DNA of 64,000 nt, taken from Pseudomonadota bacterium. Lineage in GTDB: Bacteria > Pseudomonadota > Gammaproteobacteria > Burkholderiales > Rhodocyclaceae. How positions within the stretch are numbered: position 1 is the stretch's first letter; each line of letters begins with the position of its first letter. The position numbers and the translations under genes were made by a program. This document shows positions 8,936 to 16,759 of the stretch, one piece after another. The notes below the pieces were generated by a model, which was not told the DNA's origin, made no database searches, and saw nothing but the letters and a program-made list of their open reading frames with translations. The stretch is from contig JAFEFC010000051.1 of NCBI GenBank assembly GCA_018240785.1, forward strand, positions 1-64,000, in the 5' to 3' direction.

Positions 8936-9700
8936 ATGCGAGTGGATCGGCTGGCCATTGTTGGCGTGATGACCGGGAACCCCGTTCAAGACAGGGAAAC
9001 GGAAGCGGGCGCCTACGCTTTGCTGCACAAGTACATGGACAGATATCCGGACAAGCCATGGACATTGCAGTTCGTGAAGCTCGGGGCGACGAAAGGGGCC
9101 GGCGAATGGAATGCGCAGGAAGACGAGATAACTGATGGGCAATCAAGCGGATTCGAGCAGTCGGCCGGAAGCCTGGGCGTCTACGTACTTGCGCACGGCA
9201 GCATGGCGGGCCTGGCCGGTGTCGGCGACGAAGCCAAGTTCTACGTGATGCTGAAGCACCTGAAACTGCTGTCGGTCAGGAAGCTGTGCCTGGTCGCCTG
9301 CGTCAGCGCGGGTGAGGCGATCAAGGACGGCCATGTCGTGGGCAATCCCAGTACGCTCTGGCGCCTGTGCCAATACCTGGGCGAACAGGGCCGGGATTGC
9401 AGGCCGGTGATGGCGGGGTGGAATTCCTTCGTGACGGTCGTGAATGACGAGATGTTCAAGAAGGACAAGGACGACACGAAGCCGATGACGCTGGGGGAGT
9501 GGAAGACGAAGAGTGCGAAGGATCGGGGCGTTCTGGATCCGGCAGGTTTCATCGGCAAGAAGGCGGTCGACGGACCACGGGGGAAGCCGGAAAAGATCCT
9601 GGCGTCGAATCCGCTCAGCGACAACAGCAGGAAGAAGCTGTTCTACATGTACAAGGACGGTGCCATGAGAGTGGCGTACGAAGACTGGACGGATAAATAA
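8936..9700 (+). CDS. Unknown protein with caspase-like His/Cys motifs
   Basis: I do not recognise the family of this 254-residue protein. A strand ending YVLAHGS (His about residue 87) is followed 35 residues later by another ending CLVACVSAG (Cys about residue 122). This order and spacing, with HG after one strand and a Cys-containing loop after the next, is what clan CD cysteine peptidases (caspase, clostripain, C80) show. No signal peptide or membrane segment is visible. ATG 8936 follows a GGAGA site by seven bases; the upstream GTG at 8900 is the alternative. A protease role is an inference from two motifs only. Confidence 0.5.
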   Translation: MRVDRLAIVGVMTGNPVQDRETEAGAYALLHKYMDRYPDKPWTLQFVKLGATKGAGEWNAQEDEITDGQSSGFEQSAGSLGVYVLAHGSMAGLAGVGDEAKFYVMLKHLKLLSVRKLCLVACVSAGEAIKDGHVVGNPSTLWRLCQYLGEQGRDCRPVMAGWNSFVTVVNDEMFKKDKDDTKPMTLGEWKTKSAKDRGVLDPAGFIGKKAVDGPRGKPEKILASNPLSDNSRKKLFYMYKDGAMRVAYEDWTDK

Positions 9701-9731
9701 TGCGGGCTTGCATCGGAACCGAACCGCGCCC

Positions 9732-10427
9732 ATGAACACCCGCCAAGTCCGCGTCTGGGATCTTCCCACCCGCATCTTCCACTGGGCCTTGCTCGCCCTC
9801 GTCGTCGTTGCGTTCGCCACCGGCCTGATCGGCGGCAACCTGATCGACTGGCATGGCCGCGCCGGGCTCGGCATCTGTGGCCTGCTCGCCTTCCGTCTGG
9901 TGTGGGGCTTCGTCGGCTCGACCTACGCGCGCTTCACCGACTTCGTGCCGGGGCCGGCGCACATCTGGGCACATATCCGCGGCGAATGGAACGGGCTGGG
10001 GCACAACCCGTTCGGCGCGCTGTCGGTGCTGGCCTTGCTGCTGCTACTGGCCTTCCAGGTCGGCAGCGGCCTGGTGTCGAACGACGACATCGCCTTCGAA
10101 GGGCCGCTCTACGCGCTCATCGGCAAGGACACCAGCGACTGGCTCAGCAGCCTGCATCGGCAGAGCGTGTGGTTGCTCGCCGCCTTCGTTGCGCTGCATG
10201 TGCTGGCGATCCTGTATTACGCCCATGCGAAGAAGGACAACCTGGTGAAGCCGATGATCACCGGCGTCAAGACGGTGTCCGACCCCGAGGCGAAGCCTGC
10301 GCGCGGCGGCGGCGCGCTGGCCTTCGTGCTGGCGCTCGCGGTCGCCGTGGCGGCGGTCTGGGCGGCGAGCGGCGCCCTGCTGCCGCCGCCACCGCCGCAA
10401 GCTGCGCAGGAGACGCCGGCCTGGTGA
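9732..10427 (+). CDS. Di-haem cytochrome b561-type membrane protein
   Basis: Inner-membrane cytochrome b of the bacterial/hydrogenase b-type group, about 231 residues. It starts RVWDLPTRIFHWALL, the usual first helix with a haem-ligand His, and has four core membrane helices with further His in HLHRQSVWLLAAFVALHVLA-like helices. An extra C-terminal helix ends in a proline/alanine-rich tail (LLPPPPPQAAQ). Such proteins pass electrons between the quinone pool and periplasmic c-type cytochromes. The convergent neighbour is a cytochrome c' gene, a pairing seen in other betaproteobacteria, but that gene is broken here. Confidence 0.85.
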   Translation: MNTRQVRVWDLPTRIFHWALLALVVVAFATGLIGGNLIDWHGRAGLGICGLLAFRLVWGFVGSTYARFTDFVPGPAHIWAHIRGEWNGLGHNPFGALSVLALLLLLAFQVGSGLVSNDDIAFEGPLYALIGKDTSDWLSSLHRQSVWLLAAFVALHVLAILYYAHAKKDNLVKPMITGVKTVSDPEAKPARGGGALAFVLALAVAVAAVWAASGALLPPPPPQAAQETPAW

Positions 10428-10489
10428 TTCAGGTGCGGTGACGACGTGCGGTGGGTAGGTGCTGCCGCGCACCTGTCCGAGGTAAACGA

Positions 10490-10514
10490 GAAAGCCGCCC
10501 GGTGGGCGGCTTTC
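10490..10514. terminator. Bidirectional terminator hairpin
   Basis: A perfect 11-bp stem (GAAAGCCGCCC and its complement) around a three-base loop lies between two convergent genes. It has an A run at its left foot and a CTTT run at its right foot, so it can stop transcription from both sides. Confidence 0.75.
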
Positions 10515-10552
10515 CTTTGAAGTGGCGAGACGACGCGCGGGCGCGGCCGGGC

Positions 10553-11017
10553 TCAGTCCTCTTCGCGATATTTGTCGTGACAGGCCTTGCAGGCTTCGCC
10601 GAGTTTGCCGAAGGCCGTCTTCACCGCGGCGGTGTCACCGCCGGCAGCGACCTTGGCCAGATCGTTGGCGGCCGCGTTGAATTCGCGCGCGAGCTTGCCG
10701 ACGTTGTCGCCTTCCTTGAAGAACTCCGGCTTGACGCGGGTCTTGACGTTGCCGATGGCCTTGTCGGTGCCCGGACCGTACAGCGCGCCCATGCCTGAGT
10801 TGGCGATGCCGGCGATGGCGTTGGCGGCGGCGGCGACCTGGTCCTTGTTGTAGGTGCCTTCCAGGTTGCCCTTGATCTTGCCCATGTTCCAGCTCATGAA
10901 GCGGTAGCCGGCTTGGCGGAACTTGATCTGGTCTTAGGGCTTGACCTGGGCGGATGCGGCGGTCGCCAGCGACAGGGCGAGCACGGCGAGAACGCTACGG
11001 GCGATGGCTTTCTTCAT
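10553..11017 (-). pseudogene. Cytochrome c' with in-frame TAA near the N-terminus
   Basis: The reading frame from ATG 11017 encodes a clean signal peptide (MKKAIARSVLAVLALSLATA) and the first mature residues AQVKP. A TAA follows at 10936-10934. The same frame continues as DQIKFRQAGYRF, MSWNMGKIKGN and finally CKACHDKY, the haem-binding CxxCH near the C-terminus that defines cytochrome c'. In relatives the position of the TAA is commonly a Glu codon (GAA/GAG), so one G-to-T change explains it. Periplasmic cytochrome c' binds NO. No functional protein is expected, because the part after the stop would lack its export signal. A sequencing error is the main alternative. Confidence 0.85.
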
Positions 11018-11165
11018 GTTGGCCTCACGGATCTGGGTGGATGAACGACGGGAGGCCGGAAAGCTCCGCCGCTCCCGCGAAAACCTCGGCAGTGTATCGG
11101 CTTTTCGATGCAGCGGTCATCGCCGGGAACGCGCCGATGCGTTGGCGCGTTCCGTCGCGGGCACT

Positions 11166-12653
11166 TCAGTCGACGCGCACCGGCACGAAGATGCGCGCGC
11201 CGCCGCGCTGGATCAGCAGCGCGAAGCGGTTGCCGGCGCGTTGCAGCAGCTCACGCAACTGGGCCACGCTCGTCACCGGCTGGTTGTTGAGCGCCAGGAT
11301 CACGTCGCCGCGCTGCACGCCGGCACGCGCCACCGCTCCGCCGCTGCCTTCCACCACCAGGCCGCCGCGCACGCCGAGCTGGCTGGCTTCCTGTGGGTTC
11401 AGCGGACGGGCGCTGAGCCCGAGCTTGGCACCGATGTTCTCGCTACCTTCCGGCGTGGCAGCGGCGAGCGGCGCGCTTTCGGATTTCAGCTCCTCCAGCG
11501 TGGCGGCCACTTCGCGGCTGCGCCCGTCGCGCCAGACTTCGAGGCGCACCCGCGTGCCGGGACGCCTTTCACCGACGATGCGCGGCAGGTCGGCCGATTC
11601 CTTGATGCGGGTGCCGTCCAGGCTCAGCACCACGTCGCCTGCCTTGAGACCGGCCTTTTCCGCCGGGCTGCCGGGGTCGACACTGGCTACCAGCGCGCCG
11701 CGCTCGTCGGGCAGGCCGAAGGACTGGGCGAGATCCTTGTCCAGGCCCTGGATGGCAATGCCCAGGCGGCCACGCTGCACGCGGCCATGGGCGACCAACT
11801 GGTCCTTGATGTTCATCGCCACGTCGATCGGGATCGCGAACGAGATGCCCATGAAGCCACCCGAGCGCGAGTAGATCTGCGAGTTGATGCCGATCACCTC
11901 GCCGGCGAGGTTGAACAGCGGGCCGCCGGAGTTGCCCGGGTTGATGGCGACGTCGGTCTGGATGAAGGGCACGTAGTTCTCGTCCGGCAGGCGGCGCGCC
12001 TTGGCCGAGATGATGCCGGCGGTCACCGTGTTGTCGAAGCCGAAGGGCGAGCCCATCGCGATCACCCATTCGCCGACGCGGCTGCGGTCGGCATTGCCGA
12101 TCTTCACCGCCGGCAGGTTGCGCGCGTCGATCTTCAGCAGCGCGACGTCGGTGCGGCGGTCGATGCCCACCACCTTGGCCTTGAACTCGCGCTTGTCGAT
12201 CAGCGTGACGGTCACTTCCGAGGCCACCGCGCCGCCGCCGTTGGCGTTGGGGTCGCCGGCGACGACGTGGGCGTTGGTCAGCACATAGCCGTCGGCGCTG
12301 ACGATGAAGCCCGAGCCGATGCCGCGATTGACGCGCGGGCCGTTGCCGGGCGACCCCGGCATGCCCGGCACCGGCACGCCGAAGCGGCGCAGGAAGTCGT
12401 AGAAGGGATCGTTGGCGAAGGGGTTGTCCTCGTTCATCTGCGGCTGCGCGACGCGCTGCACGACGCTGATGTTGACGACGGCGGGACCAACCTGCTCGAC
12501 AAGGTCGCCGAAATCCGGCAGGCCGTAGCGGTTGGGCGACACGGTGGCGGACGGCGCCGGCGCGTCGGCGGCCTGGGCGCTGAAGGTGGCCCCGATGGGC
12601 AGGCAGGCGGCGAGGGCCAGGGCGAAGGCACGAGTGGCGACAGCTTTGCGCAT
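11166..12653 (-). CDS. degQ: Periplasmic Do-like serine protease (DegP/DegQ family)
   Basis: HtrA-family protease and chaperone that degrades misfolded envelope proteins. A signal peptide (RKAVATRAFALALAACLPIG, cleaved after AQA) precedes a trypsin-like domain. The catalytic triad is His about 129 (TNAHVV), Asp about 169 (TDVALLKI) and Ser about 242 (GNSGGPLF). Two PDZ domains follow. Length (495 residues) and domain order fit the family. ATG 12653 is chosen because it begins directly at the signal peptide. It cannot be told from sequence alone whether this is DegP, DegQ or MucD. Confidence 0.92.
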   Translation of the reverse strand: MRKAVATRAFALALAACLPIGATFSAQAADAPAPSATVSPNRYGLPDFGDLVEQVGPAVVNISVVQRVAQPQMNEDNPFANDPFYDFLRRFGVPVPGMPGSPGNGPRVNRGIGSGFIVSADGYVLTNAHVVAGDPNANGGGAVASEVTVTLIDKREFKAKVVGIDRRTDVALLKIDARNLPAVKIGNADRSRVGEWVIAMGSPFGFDNTVTAGIISAKARRLPDENYVPFIQTDVAINPGNSGGPLFNLAGEVIGINSQIYSRSGGFMGISFAIPIDVAMNIKDQLVAHGRVQRGRLGIAIQGLDKDLAQSFGLPDERGALVASVDPGSPAEKAGLKAGDVVLSLDGTRIKESADLPRIVGERRPGTRVRLEVWRDGRSREVAATLEELKSESAPLAAATPEGSENIGAKLGLSARPLNPQEASQLGVRGGLVVEGSGGAVARAGVQRGDVILALNNQPVTSVAQLRELLQRAGNRFALLIQRGGARIFVPVRVD

Positions 12654-12807
12654 GAGAGTCCCGTTCAAGGCGATGAGGAAAGCACGGTCGGTGGACGCGA
12701 ATCAGCGTGCACCGTTCCCGTGCGGGGGCACGCCTACAAGGTAGGGATCGCTGCGGCGGGTATCAAGAGGCTCGCCGCGGCAAGTCTTGCGCGGCCTTCT
12801 GCGTCGC

Positions 12808-14877
12808 TCAGAAGCGCGTTCCCAGCGACAGCCAGACCTGCGGACCGAGTTCGTTCGCCGGCCGCTCCGGGCCGAAGCGCGACAACTGCTGCAGCGGACG
12901 GTTGGCGTACTCCTGGTGGCGGCCGAGGAGGTTGATCGCGGTGAGGCGGATTTCCACCGCCTGGCGATCGACACGGAAGCTGCGCGCCACGCTGGCGTCG
13001 AGCGTCGTATACGCCGGCACCGTGTAGCGGAAGGTCGGCGTGAAGCCGAAGCCGGCGTCGATCGGCCCCATGCGCAGCAGGGTCAGCGTCGATTGCCAGG
13101 CACCGAGGCGCTGCAGCCAGGTCAGGCTGGCGGTATAGGGGGCGACATTGCGCCGGATGTCGGCATCCTTCGCCGCTGCCCGCACCATCGAATGGTTGAG
13201 GATGATCTCGCCGTACGTCCATGGCTTGCTGCGCAATTGATACTCGATGCCGCTCAGGCGCACCGGGTCGGCCGCGTTGCGCCAGCTCGTCGCGCGCAGC
13301 AGGCGCTGGATCAGGTTGGGATCGGCGAGGGCGTTGTCAGCCGGCGTCAGCGTCACGTCGACCTGCCGGCGCACGATCAGGTCGCGGATGGTCTCGTGGA
13401 ACAGGCGCACGTCCAGCGTGCCCGCCAGCGCCGGCAGCGTGCCGAGGTAGCCCAGCTCGAAGGCGTCCATGCGCGGCGGATCCAGCTCGGGACTGGGCAG
13501 GAAGCGTTGCTGCAGCACGCCGTAGGCCCGGTCGACGATGCGCGCGTCGACCGCGTTCTCGAACAGGGACGGCTGGCGCCAGGCGCGCGAATAGCCGATG
13601 CGCCAGGTGCTCGCCGGCGATGCCTGCCAGTTCAGGAAAAGCCGCGGTGCGAGGCGGGCCTGCTGGCCGTCGATGCGTTCGGCGAGCGCGCCCAGGTTCC
13701 ACAGCCACTGCGGTGCGCTGCGCCACTCGAGGTTGCCGAAGAGGCGCAATTCTTCGCGTTCATGCCTGACCACGTCGCGAAAGTAGAAGTCGGAATCGGT
13801 CGACACGCCACGCCACTCCGCCCCCCACAGCAGGCGCAGATCGGGCGCGGCCAGCATGCGATGCTGCAGCTCGAGGTTGTTGCGCACCAGGTCCATGGTG
13901 TTGCTGACCGGGATGCGCATTGCCGGCAAGGCGGCGAGATAGGCGGCGAGCGGCGGCGGCAGGTTGGCGCGCGAATCGAGGAACCAGTCGTCGCGCAACT
14001 GGTTGCGCGCGTGATACCACGACAGCAGCCACTCCTCGTCGGCGCTGGGGGCATGGCGCCAGCGCAGGTGCAGGGTGCTGTCGGTGCTGCGCGCGGTGCG
14101 CTCGCGGTCGGTCTCGAACGGCATGCCGGTGTAGCCGCGCTGATTGAACGCCTCGCTGACGCCGGCGGTGAGGTTGATCTCGTCGGTTTCACTCACCCGC
14201 AGATCGCCGCGCAGGTTGAGGACATTGCCGCGGCGGCCGTCGTGCAGCCCGGAGAAACCGTCGTCGCCAAAATGGCGCGCCGTGAGCCTCAGGCCCAACG
14301 GGCCGCTGTGTGCGACGGCGCGCGCCTCGACGTCGGCGATGCCGTGGTCGCCGAGGTTCAGCGACACCGTGCTGCCTTCCTCGGTCGCAGTGTGGCGAGT
14401 GATGATATTCACCACGCCGAGAAAGGCGTTCGAGCCATAGGCCGCGGAGTTGGAACCGCGCACCACCTCGATGCGTTCGATGTTCTGCAGCGATCCGATG
14501 TCGGCCCCGTCGCCGAGGGAGCCCAGGTTGAGCGAGCGGCCGTCGACCAGCACCTGCAACTGGGCCGGCAGCTCGAAGCCCAGCCCGTGGTAGGTGACCC
14601 ATTGCGTGTTGGCCCTTTCCTGGCCGATCTGCATGCCCGGGGCGAGCCGCAGCAGCCGGCTGAGGTCGCGATAGCCGGTGGCGGCGATCAGGTCGGCATC
14701 GATCACGCTGATGGCGGCGGGGGCGTCGCGCGTCGGCTGCGGCAGGCGCGAGGCGCTGAGCACGACGGGAAGCGGCTCGAGGTAGGGGTCCTCGTCCGGC
14801 ACGGCGAGGCAGGCGAGCGGGATCAGGCCCAGCATCGAGCATGCGGCGGCACGGAGCGGGACGAGTTTCTGCCTCAT
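12808..14877 (-). CDS. TonB-dependent outer-membrane receptor
   Basis: Outer-membrane active-transport receptor of about 689 residues. After a signal peptide (ending near LACLAVP) comes a plug domain (LPVVLSASRLPQPTRDAPAA, the TonB-box/plug start, and IERIEVVRGSNSAAYG). A long beta-barrel ends in the terminal aromatic LSLGTRF expected for BamA-dependent assembly. The substrate cannot be named: no siderophore or cobalamin genes are nearby and no riboswitch is visible upstream. ATG 14877 starts the signal peptide. It is divergent from oxyR. Confidence 0.9.
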   Translation of the reverse strand: MRQKLVPLRAAACSMLGLIPLACLAVPDEDPYLEPLPVVLSASRLPQPTRDAPAAISVIDADLIAATGYRDLSRLLRLAPGMQIGQERANTQWVTYHGLGFELPAQLQVLVDGRSLNLGSLGDGADIGSLQNIERIEVVRGSNSAAYGSNAFLGVVNIITRHTATEEGSTVSLNLGDHGIADVEARAVAHSGPLGLRLTARHFGDDGFSGLHDGRRGNVLNLRGDLRVSETDEINLTAGVSEAFNQRGYTGMPFETDRERTARSTDSTLHLRWRHAPSADEEWLLSWYHARNQLRDDWFLDSRANLPPPLAAYLAALPAMRIPVSNTMDLVRNNLELQHRMLAAPDLRLLWGAEWRGVSTDSDFYFRDVVRHEREELRLFGNLEWRSAPQWLWNLGALAERIDGQQARLAPRLFLNWQASPASTWRIGYSRAWRQPSLFENAVDARIVDRAYGVLQQRFLPSPELDPPRMDAFELGYLGTLPALAGTLDVRLFHETIRDLIVRRQVDVTLTPADNALADPNLIQRLLRATSWRNAADPVRLSGIEYQLRSKPWTYGEIILNHSMVRAAAKDADIRRNVAPYTASLTWLQRLGAWQSTLTLLRMGPIDAGFGFTPTFRYTVPAYTTLDASVARSFRVDRQAVEIRLTAINLLGRHQEYANRPLQQLSRFGPERPANELGPQVWLSLGTRF

Positions 14878-15018
14878 TCGGGATTGGGGACGTACTTCGG
14901 GGGGCGCCGGAGTATAGCCGACGGGCCGGCAGCGGCCGCACGCAGGATTGCCCGAAGGGGGTAACATCGCCGATTCGAGTCATGCCGATCGTTGCAAGGC
15001 GGAACACCGGAGCATTCC

Positions 15019-15957
15019 ATGACCCTTACCGATCTTCGCTACCTCGTCGCGCTGGCCCACGAACGCCATTTCGGCCGCGCGGCGGAGAAGTGCCACGTGT
15101 CGCAGCCGACCCTGTCGGTGGCGATCAAGAAGGTCGAGGACGAGCTAGGCATCCAGCTCTTCGAGCGCAGCGCTTCCGAGGTCAAGATCACCGAGACCGG
15201 CCGCCGCATCGTGCAGCAGGCCGAGAAGGTGCTGATGGAGGCGAGCCAGATCCAGGAGATCGCGGCCGCCGGCAAGGATCCGCTGGCTGGCCCGCTGCGC
15301 CTGGGCGTGATCTACACCATCGGCCCCTACCTGCTGCCGCGCCTGATTCCGCGTGTGCACCAGCTTGCGCCGCGCATGCCGCTGATCATCCAGGAGAACT
15401 ACACCGCGCGCCTGGCCGAGGCGCTCAAGCGCGGCGAGCTCGACGTCATCATCATCAGCCTGCCGTTCGAGGAACCGGGCGTGGTGGCGCAGCCGGTGTA
15501 TGACGAGCCGTTCCGCGTGCTGCTGCCTGCCAGTCATCCGTGGACGGCGGAGACGCACATCGACCCGGAGCATCTGGCCGACGACCAGTTGCTGTTGCTG
15601 GGCGCGGGCAACTGCTTCCGCGAGCAGGTGCTGGAGGTGTGCCCGAGCTGCCGCAACGTGGGTGGGCTGCAGCGTACGCTGGAGGGCAGCTCGCTGGAGA
15701 CGATCCGCCACATGGTGGCGACCGGGCTGGGGGTGACGGTGCTGCCGAGTTCTGCGGCCGACGACATGACGATGCAGACGCCGCTGGTGGCGGTGCGTCC
15801 GTTCTCCGATCCCGAGCCGTCGCGCCGTGTCGCGCTGGCCTGGCGGGTGACCTATCCGCGCAGCGGGGCGATCGACATCCTGCGTGCGGCGATCATGGAA
15901 TCGGCCCTGCCGGGCGTGCGGCCGGTCGGGCGGGTACCGGTGCTCGATGCGGCCTGA
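15019..15957 (+). CDS. oxyR: Peroxide-responsive LysR regulator OxyR
   Basis: LysR-type activator of the hydrogen-peroxide response. The N-terminal helix-turn-helix (FGRAAEKCHVSQPTLSVAIK) is typical of the family. The redox pair that distinguishes OxyR is present at Cys199 and Cys208 (GAGNCFREQVLEVC), the same numbers as in E. coli OxyR when counting from ATG 15019. The total length is 312 residues. The next gene is dps, a classic OxyR target. Confidence 0.95.
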   Translation: MTLTDLRYLVALAHERHFGRAAEKCHVSQPTLSVAIKKVEDELGIQLFERSASEVKITETGRRIVQQAEKVLMEASQIQEIAAAGKDPLAGPLRLGVIYTIGPYLLPRLIPRVHQLAPRMPLIIQENYTARLAEALKRGELDVIIISLPFEEPGVVAQPVYDEPFRVLLPASHPWTAETHIDPEHLADDQLLLLGAGNCFREQVLEVCPSCRNVGGLQRTLEGSSLETIRHMVATGLGVTVLPSSAADDMTMQTPLVAVRPFSDPEPSRRVALAWRVTYPRSGAIDILRAAIMESALPGVRPVGRVPVLDAA

Positions 15958-16097
15958 GTCGAAGGTGATAGGCCTTCGGCATGAGGGGGATTTCCACATT
16001 CGATTGGCGCCGAGCCTTCGCGTGGCATAGCATCGAAGCGTTCAAGACGGCTTTGCGCCGCGTTTTCAGCGACTCATCAGCGACAAGGAGGACGTAA

Positions 16098-16568
16098 ATG
16101 GATATCGACATCGGCATCAACAAGAAGGATCGCGCCAAGATCGCCGAGGGGCTTTCGCGTCTTCTCGCCGACAGCTACACGCTGTACCTGACGACGCACA
16201 ATTTCCACTGGAACGTCACCGGCCCGATGTTCAACACGCTGCATCTGATGTTCGAGGGGCAGTACAACGAGCTGGCCCTGGCGGTGGATCTGATCGCGGA
16301 GCGCATCCGCGCGCTGGGTTTCCCGGCGCCGGGCACCTACAAGGAATTCCAGAAACTCACCAGCATGGCCGAGCCGGAAGGCGTGCCGAATGCGCAGGAG
16401 ATGATCCGCCAGCTCGTGCTGGGGCAGGAGGCAGTGGTGAAGACCGCGCGCAGCGTGGTGCCGCTGGCCGACAAGGTGGGCGACGAGCCGACCATGGACC
16501 TGCTCACCCAGCGCATGCAGATCCACGAGAAGAACGCCTGGATGCTGCGCAGTTTGCTGGAGGAGTGA
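16098..16568 (+). CDS. dps: Dps ferritin-like DNA-protection protein
   Basis: Dodecameric mini-ferritin that binds DNA and oxidises Fe(II) with hydrogen peroxide. The 156-residue sequence has the Dps ferroxidase signature [14 protein letters not shown] near residue 33 and the downstream [19 protein letters not shown] helix with its Asp/Glu ligands. A strong AAGGAGG ribosome site lies in front of ATG 16098. It lies just downstream of oxyR on the same strand with a 140-base gap, consistent with its own peroxide-inducible promoter; I could not identify a clear OxyR site. Confidence 0.95.
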   Translation: MDIDIGINKKDRAKIAEGLSRLLADSYTLYLTTHNFHWNVTGPMFNTLHLMFEGQYNELALAVDLIAERIRALGFPAPGTYKEFQKLTSMAEPEGVPNAQEMIRQLVLGQEAVVKTARSVVPLADKVGDEPTMDLLTQRMQIHEKNAWMLRSLLEE

Positions 16569-16616
16569 GTCTTCGGCCCTGCCCCGGGGCGGGACGTCAG
16601 CGCTGGTGGGTGATCA

Positions 16617-16723
16617 GCGTTTCCGGGGCGGGGATGTCCCCTCCGGCGCTGCGGAACTCGCCGTCGCTGCGCTCGGCTCAGACAGTCCTCGCGCCTGCGG
16701 GGACACCCCCGCCCCGGAAACGC
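16617..16723. repeat. Long-hairpin intergenic element, copy 1
   Basis: Terminal inverted repeats 16617-16641 and 16699-16723 match at 24 of 25 positions and flank a 57-base core. Read on the minus strand the core contains ACTGTCTGAGC and GAGTTCCGCAGCGCC. A related core occurs at 31657-31793 with different outer arms. The element lies between the convergent dps and topB genes and may also serve as a terminator. Confidence 0.75.
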
Positions 16724-16759
16724 AGCCTGTACAAGTTCTCTGCCGCGTAAAGGCCTGAG

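Noticed and set aside
10934-10936. Possibility that the cytochrome c' stop is recoded
   Set aside because: The codon is TAA, not TGA, so the selenocysteine system cannot read it, and no other recoding signal is visible.
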